From positions 1 through 64,000 of the forward strand of contig JAEURX010000006.1 of NCBI GenBank assembly GCA_016788885.1: a DNA stretch of 64,000 nt. Reading direction: 5' to 3'. Made by a program: the position numbers and the translations under genes. Source of the stretch: Nitrospira sp. (GTDB taxonomy: Bacteria > Nitrospirota > Nitrospiria > Nitrospirales > Nitrospiraceae). Each line of letters opens with the position of its first letter. Positions within the stretch are counted from its first letter, which is position 1. The notes beneath the pieces were generated by a model. That model was not told where the DNA came from. It ran no database searches and saw nothing but the letters and a program-made list of their open reading frames with translations. Positions 7,972 to 14,596 of this stretch are shown one piece after another.

Positions 7972-8727
7972 ATGGCGAAGATCACCGAAGTCGCTCCGGA
8001 TCTGTTCCGTCTCACGACCTTCCTCGAACCGTTCAATCTGCAATTCAGTCAGTTCCTGGTGCGCGATGAAGAGCCGCTGCTGTTTCACACCGGCCCGCGT
8101 GCGCTGTTTGCCGACGTGAAGGACGCGGTTGCGTCGCTGATCGATGTGCGCAGGCTCCGCTGGATCAGCTTCAGCCATTTCGAGGCCGACGAATGCGGCT
8201 CCCTGCCGGACTGGCAACGGGTTGCTCCGCAGTCGGACGCGGTCTGTAGTCTGGTCGGGAAAGTGGTTAGTGTGGACGATTGCCTCGCGCTCCGTCCGGC
8301 GAAGGGGATGGCGGACGGGGAGGTCCTGCACACGGGCCGATACCGGTTTCAATTTCTGGCGACGCCGCATGTGCCGCATTGCTGGGAGTCGGGTCTCTTA
8401 TTCGAAGACACCCATCGGACTCTGCTCTGCTCAGATCTGTTTCACCAGGCGGGCAATGGTGAACCGACGACCCAGTCGGATGTCGTGGGGCGCTGTCGCG
8501 AGGTGCTGAAAGAGTATCAGCAAGGCCCCTTGGCCAACTACATGCCCTATTGCACGCTGACGGAGCCCACACTCACCAGGCTGGCGGCGTTGAAACCAAA
8601 CACGTTGGCGACGATGCACGGCTCGGTTTTTGTCGGCGACGGGGCGCAGGCGCTACGCGATCTGGCTCAGGTCTTCCGTGAGGTGCTCGGCGGCGGCGCC
8701 GCCATTGCGACCGCTCCCGCTCCATGA
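7972..8727 (+). CDS. Metallo-beta-lactamase-fold protein, diiron ODP type
   Basis: A 251-residue protein from the ATG at 7972, with TGGAGGG upstream. It has the full diiron ligand set of the ODP/flavodiiron MBL fold: SHFEADE (H-x-E-x-D, about residue 69), PHVPHCW, CSDLF and TMHGS. In flavodiiron proteins this module reduces oxygen or NO and a flavodoxin domain feeds electrons; here the protein ends after the MBL domain. Similar stand-alone ODP proteins act as oxygen or redox sensors, for example in chemotaxis or signalling. Reductase or sensor roles are both possible; no neighbour decides. Confidence 0.8.
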   Translation: MAKITEVAPDLFRLTTFLEPFNLQFSQFLVRDEEPLLFHTGPRALFADVKDAVASLIDVRRLRWISFSHFEADECGSLPDWQRVAPQSDAVCSLVGKVVSVDDCLALRPAKGMADGEVLHTGRYRFQFLATPHVPHCWESGLLFEDTHRTLLCSDLFHQAGNGEPTTQSDVVGRCREVLKEYQQGPLANYMPYCTLTEPTLTRLAALKPNTLATMHGSVFVGDGAQALRDLAQVFREVLGGGAAIATAPAP

Positions 8728-8858
8728 AGAGTTGTTCATGGTGCACTCATCCGCTTCTCATGTGGCCACATGACGGTTGGGCAGGATGATCCGGGAGAGA
8801 CACCTACCCGGCTGCCCTCGTGACGGGCGTCGAGTCTGGCGCATGGGAGGGCGCGCAC

Positions 8859-9020
8859 ATGAAAGACGGAACCACATCTCCGTCGACGATCGAACAGAGT
8901 GCCGGGTCGGAAGGCCTCAGGCTGGTACCACGCGGTCCTCAGGGCCTTGCCGCCCGCTTGTTCACGGCCAGTGCGGATCGCTGGCGGCGACACGCGCAGT
9001 TGTACCAAGGCCATCTCTGA
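8859..9020 (+). CDS. Possible small hypothetical protein
   Basis: An ATG at 8859 lies 8 bases after GGGAGG and opens 53 codons. The product has a Ser/Thr-rich start and a basic C-terminal helix (RWRRHAQLYQGHL). No family recognised. It is supported only by the ribosome site and by composition close to neighbouring genes. Confidence 0.35.
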   Translation: MKDGTTSPSTIEQSAGSEGLRLVPRGPQGLAARLFTASADRWRRHAQLYQGHL

Positions 9021-9028
9021 ATCCAGTA

Positions 9029-9057
9029 TTGAATCTGTTCGGTTGACGGCTTAGGCT
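9029..9057 (+). promoter_or_regulatory. Possible promoter for the hydrolase lipoprotein gene
   Basis: TTGAAT at 9029-9034 and TAGGCT at 9052-9057 have 17-base spacing and lie about 40 bases upstream of the ATG at 9098. Match to consensus is moderate. Confidence 0.35.
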
Positions 9058-9097
9058 ACACAAATTGCCTGTCAGCCTGTCCTGAAGGGGGAGCCGT

Positions 9098-10006
9098 ATG
9101 CTGGTTGCTCGAATCCTGCTCGCGCTAGGCCTGATTGGGGTCGTCGGCTGTGCGGGGACGGCCCCGCCGGTGCGGACCAATAGCGGCGCGCATCCGCCTC
9201 AACTGGCCGACGTCATTCCTCCCGATCAACCCTTCACGCGCCATTTGGTCAACGTGGACGGTCTGCGTCTGAGCGTGTTGGAGGCGGGCACGGGTGATCC
9301 GATCATCTTCGTGCACGGGGTGGTGACGACCAGCAACATCTTTCCCAGATACGTCGGCGCCTATTCGCCGGAGTTTCGCGGCATCGCGGTGGATTTGCGC
9401 GGGTATGGCGATTCGGAAAAGCCGCCGACCGGTTTCACGATCGATCGATTTGCCCACGACCTGATCGTGCTGGCAGACGAGCTGAAGATCGACAAAGCCG
9501 TTTGGGTCGGTGTGTCGATGGGCGGGATGATCCTGCAACGGTTGGCCTTGGATCATCCTGAACGGGTGCGGGCGTTGGTGTTGGTCTCCACGACCGACGG
9601 CGCCATGATTCTGGATCAGGACATCCAGACGATCGGCATGCCGCGCGACTATCGTGAGGTCTCGACACGCATGATCGTCGAAAGTTTTCCTCACGGCACG
9701 CCGATGAAAACCTATCAGCCGCTGCTCGAGCGGATTCCCACCTGGAACGGCACGGTGATCCGGGAAGCCCTCACCTCCATGTCGCAGTTCAACGTGCATG
9801 GCCGACTCACGGCGATCCGGGTGCCCACGTTGATCATGGTGGGTGCGAAGGATGATGTGGCGACTCCGGCCATCGCCCTGGGGATTCAGGGGCAGATTCC
9901 CGGCGCGAAACTCGTGGAATTCAAGACCGGCCATTTCATGATGGCGGAAGACCCGGATCGGTTTCGCACCGTGCTCGGAGAGTTTCTCAAGCAGCTGCCG
10001 CAGTGA
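9098..10006 (+). CDS. Alpha/beta-hydrolase lipoprotein
   Basis: A 302-residue protein with a lipoprotein signal (IGVVGCAG, lipid on Cys18), so it is membrane-anchored in the periplasm or outer membrane. The alpha/beta-hydrolase core follows: oxyanion HGVV (about residue 74), nucleophile elbow GVSMGG, an Asp in GAKDD and the His in KTGHFMMAE near the C-terminus, which complete the triad. The sequence resembles the 3-oxoadipate enol-lactonase/haloperoxidase group, but substrate cannot be assigned. GGGGGAG lies before the ATG. Single-gene unit. Confidence 0.85.
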   Translation: MLVARILLALGLIGVVGCAGTAPPVRTNSGAHPPQLADVIPPDQPFTRHLVNVDGLRLSVLEAGTGDPIIFVHGVVTTSNIFPRYVGAYSPEFRGIAVDLRGYGDSEKPPTGFTIDRFAHDLIVLADELKIDKAVWVGVSMGGMILQRLALDHPERVRALVLVSTTDGAMILDQDIQTIGMPRDYREVSTRMIVESFPHGTPMKTYQPLLERIPTWNGTVIREALTSMSQFNVHGRLTAIRVPTLIMVGAKDDVATPAIALGIQGQIPGAKLVEFKTGHFMMAEDPDRFRTVLGEFLKQLPQ

Positions 10007-10046
10007 ACGGGCAGAACGGGGCACGCTGCCTGGGTACAGCCGCCTA

Positions 10047-10075
10047 TGCACAGCGTTCCTCGAGGATGGTATGAT
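10047..10075 (+). promoter_or_regulatory. Possible extended -10 promoter for the small secreted protein gene
   Basis: TGGTATGAT (extended -10, hexamer 10070-10075) is preceded at 17 bases by TGCACA (10047-10052). It would start a leader of about 40 bases before the ATG at 10121. Confidence 0.4.
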
Positions 10076-10120
10076 GCCGGACCTGTATCCACTTTCTTGT
10101 ACTCATAGGGAGAAGAGACT

Positions 10121-10537
10121 ATGACCATGCAGCTATCGCGTCATCTCATCGGGGTCTCGTTGGGGCTCGCGTTGTGTGTCGGGACCGGCCTGGCGGCAGA
10201 GCCTGCGGACCTGGAGACATTCGTGAACGCCCGCATCGAGATCGGCGAGATGATGGCGAACTATTTCAAGGGCGGGGAATCGTATGGCTCAGGCCAGCGG
10301 CCGTCGCAGGAAAAGATGAAAGAGATGGGCGACGACATCCATGCCAAGCTCAGCGCGCTTCTGTCCAAGCGCGGGCTGACGGTGGAGGACTATCGCGCAC
10401 GCAGCAAGGACGTGTTTGCCGACGAGGCGGCGGTGAACAGCTACCTGGCGGCGCATCCGGATCTCAAGACGCGCTATGACGCGTTGCCGTTGGGGCGGAT
10501 GGGTGGCGGGGGTGGCAGCACGGGCCGCGGATACTAG
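10121..10537 (+). CDS. Small secreted hypothetical protein
   Basis: A 138-residue protein with a Sec signal peptide (hydrophobic LIGVSLGLALCVG, cleavage after about Ala25) and AGGGAGAAG before the ATG. The mature part is predicted helical, with repeated Met, Lys and Glu, and ends in a Gly-rich tail (GRMGGGGGSTGRG). The pattern fits small periplasmic helical proteins of unknown role. It converges with the cupredoxin-like gene across a hairpin region. Confidence 0.65.
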   Translation: MTMQLSRHLIGVSLGLALCVGTGLAAEPADLETFVNARIEIGEMMANYFKGGESYGSGQRPSQEKMKEMGDDIHAKLSALLSKRGLTVEDYRARSKDVFADEAAVNSYLAAHPDLKTRYDALPLGRMGGGGGSTGRGY

Positions 10538-10621
10538 GCGGCTGTTGATACAGGCCGCCGGCGGCGTGGGTTCGGCTTAGGAGGAGGCTCGACGTCCTGC
10601 ACGGGTACGTGGAGCCTCCTC
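10537..10621. terminator. Two hairpins between convergent genes
   Basis: The first hairpin begins in the stop codon: GGCGGCTGT (10537-10545) pairs with ACAGGCCGCC (10550-10559) with one bulge. The second is a perfect 10-bp stem, GAGGAGGCTC (10581-10590) with GAGCCTCCTC (10612-10621), with a further ACGT/ACGT pairing in its loop. There is no T-run. It lies between genes that converge, so a bidirectional terminator is likely. The second hairpin and its flank loosely resemble the inner part of the 120-bp elements described elsewhere in this annotation. Confidence 0.5.
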
Positions 10622-10644
10622 GCACTGTGACGTCGGGGTGAAGC

Positions 10645-11094
10645 TCAGACGACCTGGATGATCAGGTTGGTCAGGTGTTCCATGCCGATGCAGTCGAGGA
10701 TGCAGTACGCGCGATACTGCATGCGGCCCTTCTCACCGGCGAGAAAGCTCACGGTCGATTCCCGGTTCATCATCCACAGCGGACTGGTCTCCTGCTTCCA
10801 CCCATCTTCGGCCCGCAGGGCGATCTGATGGGTATCTCCCGCGGCGAGGCTGGTCAGCTCTTCGCCGAAGACGAAGGTGATCTTCACCATCGTATCTTTG
10901 GGGATCTGCAGCATTCGCTTTCCGCCATAGGGCTTGCCCTTTTCATCGAAGAATCCCTTTTCACTCACGCGCACCTTGATCTCCAGCGGCGCCTTGTCGG
11001 GGCCGTTGGCGTAGGTCAGCGCCGGCGCGGCTAAGGCGGCGGCAAAGGCCAGGGTGGTGAGTCCGGTGGCGAATCGCTTCATGATCTCCTTCAT
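10645..11094 (-). CDS. Periplasmic cupredoxin-like protein
   Basis: A 149-residue protein starting at ATG 11094 (AGGAG 9 bases upstream), with a signal peptide cleaved after about residue 29. The rest is beta-rich. Near the end, YCILDCIGMEH gives Cys131, Cys135, Met138 and His140, and His89 lies in GDTHQIAL. This set recalls the CuA or blue-copper site of cupredoxins, but the CuA order C-x3-C-x3-H-x2-M is replaced by C-x3-C-x2-M-x-H. It is probably a copper-binding periplasmic electron carrier or chaperone. No oxidase or copper genes adjoin it. Confidence 0.6.
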   Translation of the reverse strand: MKEIMKRFATGLTTLAFAAALAAPALTYANGPDKAPLEIKVRVSEKGFFDEKGKPYGGKRMLQIPKDTMVKITFVFGEELTSLAAGDTHQIALRAEDGWKQETSPLWMMNRESTVSFLAGEKGRMQYRAYCILDCIGMEHLTNLIIQVV

Positions 11095-11369
11095 GTGTCT
11101 GATCTCCTGTATCCGACCGGCGTGCTGTTTGAGCCGGCCCATCCCTGCTCGGGAGCGACGGTGGTGAAATGTTGTGGAGGACGAGAGCGGAGTGGGTTGT
11201 TCAGTACGATGCGGACTGTCTGTTCCCGAACGCTTCGCCTGCTGTATTGACCTTAGCACAGCGTCGGTGGTTGGCAAGTTGTTTCATCGAGCGAGCAGCG
11301 CGCGGATGTAGGAAAAGGCGAGGCGCGCGAAAACCCTTGTGATGACAGGAGAACCGGCGATGGGTCGTC

Positions 11370-12185
11370 TCAGGGAAAACCCTGGATGAGTTGCGCGTGT
11401 GCTTCCGCGATGGGGAGTTCGCGCCATGATCCGGGCGGGAGATCGCCGAGCGTGAAGGGACCATAGGCAATGCGTCGCAGCCTCGTCACTTCATGGCCGA
11501 GGGCTTTGAAGAGCCGACGGATCTCACGATTCTTGCCCTCGGTCAGCGTGACGGCCAGATGCGATTCGCGTCCGGAGCGTTTCTGAATAGTCACGTCGCT
11601 GCAGTGTAAGTACTCGCCCTCATCCTCTAATCCGTCGATCGCTGCGTGTCGGATGTGATCGGTCACCTCGCCGCGAACCGTGACGAGATATGCGCGCGGG
11701 ACCTGGTGCTGCGGATCGGTGAGAAAACTCGAGAGCGTGGAATCGTTGGTCAGCAGGAGTAACCCACTGGTTGCTTGGTCCAGCCGTCCGACCGCGTGCA
11801 GGCGTGTCATTTCCGGAGGAAGCACGTCGAAGATCGTGCGCCGTCCCTGTTCGTCGTGATGCGTGGTCACGCAGCCTTTCGGCTTGTGAAACAGAATGAA
11901 GCGCGGCGGGCTCTGTTCGAGCGGGTGTTCGTCCAGCGTCACGGCATCGCCGGGCCAGTCGACCCAGGTGTCCGGTGTGCGCGCCACGCGCTGATTGATG
12001 CGGACACGCCCGGCCTTGATCCACTCCTGGGCCTGGCTCCGGCTGGCGATGCCGAGTTTCGACAGGAGACGGTCTAGCGTGACCCGTTTGGGGGTCCCTG
12101 TCGCCTCGGTGTTTGTTGGGACTCTCGGCGCAGGCCTGCCCGTCGATCGCGGCGGCACAGGCTTCTTGCTGCGTGGGTTGGGCAT
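11370..12185 (-). CDS. rluB: rRNA pseudouridine synthase, RsuA/RluB/RluE family
   Basis: A 271-residue protein with a basic N-terminal tail, an S4 RNA-binding domain (TLDRLLSKLGIASRSQAQEWI, about residues 36-85) and a pseudouridine synthase domain with the catalytic motif GRLDQATSGLLLLTND (Asp nucleophile). KNREIRRLFKALGHEVTRLRR near the end is typical of the family. It isomerises uridines in 23S or 16S rRNA. RluB, RluE and RsuA cannot be separated with certainty by motifs; RluB is the most frequent assignment for this layout. Monocistronic, downstream of no same-strand partner within 1 kb. Confidence 0.85.
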   Translation of the reverse strand: MPNPRSKKPVPPRSTGRPAPRVPTNTEATGTPKRVTLDRLLSKLGIASRSQAQEWIKAGRVRINQRVARTPDTWVDWPGDAVTLDEHPLEQSPPRFILFHKPKGCVTTHHDEQGRRTIFDVLPPEMTRLHAVGRLDQATSGLLLLTNDSTLSSFLTDPQHQVPRAYLVTVRGEVTDHIRHAAIDGLEDEGEYLHCSDVTIQKRSGRESHLAVTLTEGKNREIRRLFKALGHEVTRLRRIAYGPFTLGDLPPGSWRELPIAEAHAQLIQGFP

Positions 12186-12348
12186 GAGACGACTCTACAC
12201 GGAGGCCGGACGAAAAAGCAGCTGTGAAGATGGTGTGAGATGGGCACCAGGGGGCTTGAACTCCAGGCGGCTACATGTCATGAAATGCCGATAGCAGGAG
12301 GCCGATGGTGCTGGGCTCGGTCTTCGATGCGGAAACACAGGACAGACA

Positions 12349-12741
12349 ATGCCGAAATATGTGTTGCTGATCATAGCTGCGATCTTATTGGTCGGTGGGA
12401 CCGCATCTGCGGAGTGGGTGTTGGTCGGGGGCACGCACAAGTACGACGGTTATGTCGATATGGCCACGATCGGGCCGACCGGTAAGACCGTCACGTTCTG
12501 GACGTTGAAAGACTTCAAGGTCGATCGGCAGATTCCGCAGGGCACGTACCGGTCGGTGAAGATCAAGAAACAAATCGATTGCGAAGCCGGGAAGAGCCGG
12601 CCGCTGCAGACCAAGTACTACGCCGGGCAGATGGGCAAGGGCCGCCCCATGCAGGCGGGCAAGGCGACGCGGGAATGGTCGCGAGTCACGCCGGGGAGTG
12701 ACGGCGAAGCAGAGTTCAAGGTGGTCTGCAAGAAGGTGTAG
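12349..12741 (+). CDS. Secreted surface-adhesin E-like protein
   Basis: A 130-residue protein with a signal peptide (YVLLIIAAILLVGGTASA, cut after about residue 21), then EWVLVGG, a central YVDMATIGPTGKTVTFWTL and Cys pairs at about residues 78 and 127. This fits the small periplasmic 'surface-adhesin protein E' family, whose members are usually just signal plus one beta domain. Role unknown; the name reflects family annotation only. Confidence 0.6.
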   Translation: MPKYVLLIIAAILLVGGTASAEWVLVGGTHKYDGYVDMATIGPTGKTVTFWTLKDFKVDRQIPQGTYRSVKIKKQIDCEAGKSRPLQTKYYAGQMGKGRPMQAGKATREWSRVTPGSDGEAEFKVVCKKV

Positions 12742-12809
12742 TGCCTCGCGACGAGACTACCGTCGGGGCTTGGAGTCCTGTCCGGTCGCCGTTTAGAATA
12801 TCGCCCACC

Positions 12810-12997
12810 ATGCCTGTTGATCCACGTGTCATCATCATCGGTGCCGGTCTTGCCGGGATGGCCCGCGCTTGCCTTGGTTCCATCTTGGTGTGTATTCCTG
12901 CGGCAACGTTTTCGCCTCCGGGACGTTGCGCTCCGGGCGTCACGCGGCGGAAGCCATCCTCGCCGATTTCAAGGCTGTCCGACGGGGAGTCTGCATG
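12810..12997 (+). pseudogene. Remnant of an FAD-dependent oxidoreductase gene with its middle deleted
   Basis: An ATG at 12810 starts MPVDPRVIIIGAGLAGMA, the nucleotide-binding GxGxxG start of a flavoprotein. After about 20 codons similarity stops. In another frame from about 12869 the sequence reads LGVYSCGNVFASGTLRSGRH then AAEAILADF, which resembles the C-terminal FAD-binding end of such enzymes (GlpB/HI0933-like). Several hundred residues between the halves are missing and the frames disagree. A promoter-like TTGGAG/TAGAAT pair precedes the ATG. It is most simply a deleted gene whose end overlaps the next gene's start. Confidence 0.6.
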
Positions 12998-13441
12998 ACG
13001 GAGCTGAGGCGATGGCACGTGATAATGGTGGCCGTGACGGCGCTGGTCTGCGGGGTGGTGTCGGTCGTGTCGGCCGATCCTTCGTCCGAATATCAACTCC
13101 AGGCGCTTGCCGGCGAGGGGGACGCGAATGCCCAGTGGATGCTGGGGCAGGCCTTGCTCACCGGCAGTCTGGGGACGACCGACGAGGGCGAAGCCGTGCG
13201 CTGGTTCCAGCTTGCGGCGGATCAGGGGCATGCATTGGCGCAGCGGGATTTGGGCATGCTGTACGAGCAGGGGCAAGGCGTGACGCAGGATTCGCTCGAG
13301 GCCTTCTTTTGGTATTCTCTCGCCAGTCGGCAGGACAGCGGGCGGGCCAGTCTCCGTCGCGATGCCTTGTCGGCCATGCTCACGCCGGATCAGCGTGAAG
13401 CCATCGCGGCACGCCTCAAGGGGTGGCGACCGAGGAAGTGA
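12995..13441 (+). CDS. Secreted Sel1-repeat protein
   Basis: A 148-residue protein from the ATG at 12995, with GGGGAG upstream. It has a hydrophobic signal or anchor (VIMVAVTALVCGVVSVVSA) and then two Sel1/TPR-like repeats, DANAQWMLGQALLTG...EAVRWFQLAADQG and HALAQRDLGMLYEQGQG...EAFFWYSLAS. Sel1 proteins act as adaptors in protein complexes, often in the envelope. The reading frame extends upstream, but that part is the flavoprotein remnant. It converges with the deformylase gene, with no gap between the two stops. Confidence 0.7.
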   Translation: MTELRRWHVIMVAVTALVCGVVSVVSADPSSEYQLQALAGEGDANAQWMLGQALLTGSLGTTDEGEAVRWFQLAADQGHALAQRDLGMLYEQGQGVTQDSLEAFFWYSLASRQDSGRASLRRDALSAMLTPDQREAIAARLKGWRPRK

Positions 13442-13939
13442 TCAGCTTGAGGTTTTTCGTCTGAAGAGATCCGTGCTGAGCGACTGAATGCGGTCGAGAA
13501 ACAGCAGGCCGTTCAGATGGTCCACCTCGTGCTGCAACGCGAGTGCTTCGAATCCCGAGGTGGTGAGCGTCACAACGCGGCCGTCCAGTGTCAGGCCTTC
13601 CACCACCGCCTGGTCATACCGCAGGACATTGCCGGTGTAATCCGGCACGCTGAGGCAGCCCTCCCGTAGAATCTTCCGACCCTCCAACGCGAGAATGACG
13701 GGGTTGACCATCACGATCAGCCCGTGCCCCTTCTCGCCTTTTTTGCGCGAGACATCCACGACGATCACACGGACGGCATGGCCGATCTGCGGCGCCGCCA
13801 GCGCGACACCGGGTGAGGCGTCGAGGGTATCGAGGAGATCCTGCGCCACGGCCTGTGTCGCCGGATCATCGGGGATTACGGCGGCACTGTCGATCTTCAG
13901 TGTCGGGTGGGGGTAATGCAGAATCGGACGGATTGCCAC
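13442..13939 (-). CDS. def: Peptide deformylase
   Basis: A 165-residue enzyme that removes the N-formyl group from nascent proteins. Its three motifs are GVALAAPQIG (motif 1, with Ala for the usual third Gly), EGCLSVP (Cys metal ligand) and QHEVDHLNG (HExxH with two His ligands and the catalytic Glu). The start is GTG at 13939, two bases after the stop of the ACT-domain gene, so the two are translationally coupled. Length is standard. No fmt gene is adjacent. Confidence 0.93.
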   Translation of the reverse strand: MAIRPILHYPHPTLKIDSAAVIPDDPATQAVAQDLLDTLDASPGVALAAPQIGHAVRVIVVDVSRKKGEKGHGLIVMVNPVILALEGRKILREGCLSVPDYTGNVLRYDQAVVEGLTLDGRVVTLTTSGFEALALQHEVDHLNGLLFLDRIQSLSTDLFRRKTSS

Positions 13940-13941
13940 GA

Positions 13942-14490
13942 TCAGAAGGTCGCGCTCTCGAGCGGGCGTAACGTGAGATCCACGCCCAGCACTGGCTTGA
14001 GGGCATCCAATGCCTGTTTGAGCGGGTCCGCTTTTCGGCCCTGTGGTAGCTGAAGTTCCAGCACCATGACGTAGACTGGAGCCTCGCCTGACCCGATCAC
14101 GCGCGTATTCATGTCGGTGATGTTGCCGCCTTGGTCCGCCACGGTCTGTGCGACCTTCGCCACAATGCCGGGATGGTCTGCGCCGTAGACCGACAAAATG
14201 TAGGTCGGTAGTTCGGACGTATAGTGGCGGACTGCGGCCTGCCCGGGGAGCGCTCTGCAAAGCACGGCAAGGTCCAATAGTCGCGTCGAGGCTGTGAGTC
14301 TACTGCTTAACGCGTTGGCGTCGATGTCCTGCGGCAGGCGGACCATGAGCATCATGGTGAATTCGCCACGCAGCCTCGTCATGCAGGTGTCTTCGATGTT
14401 GCAGCCGAGTTGATAGAGGCTGTCGGCCATGAGGGCCACGATGCCGGGACGGTCCTGGCCGAAGGCGGTGACGATGGCGAAGTGATCCAT
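13942..14490 (-). CDS. Tandem ACT-domain protein, GcvR-like
   Basis: A 182-residue protein from ATG 14490 (MDHFAIVTAFGQDRPGI) with two ACT domains: residues about 1-75 with GQDRPGIVALMADSLYQLGCNI, and about 90-180 with YGADHPGIVAKVAQTVADQGGNI. The DxPGIV turn in each is the ligand-binding signature. GcvR in enterobacteria represses the glycine cleavage system by binding GcvA, but many members are of unknown function. No gcv genes are in the window. It precedes peptide deformylase in the same operon. An earlier in-frame start is possible; ribosome sites are weak. Confidence 0.75.
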   Translation of the reverse strand: MDHFAIVTAFGQDRPGIVALMADSLYQLGCNIEDTCMTRLRGEFTMMLMVRLPQDIDANALSSRLTASTRLLDLAVLCRALPGQAAVRHYTSELPTYILSVYGADHPGIVAKVAQTVADQGGNITDMNTRVIGSGEAPVYVMVLELQLPQGRKADPLKQALDALKPVLGVDLTLRPLESATF

Positions 14491-14596
14491 GCGCGGCTCG
14501 TTGGGTGATGGACGGTGATAGGTGCGGCGTAGCATGCGTGAAATGGTGAGGATTCGCAAGAGGGCGGCGGGTATGAGGTCCGGTGCGTGCGCGAGG

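Noticed and set aside
12741-12809. Longer start for the flavoprotein remnant, overlapping the adhesin-like stop
   Set aside because: Similarity to the GxGxxG fold begins only at the ATG at 12810; the upstream part is the tail of the previous gene.
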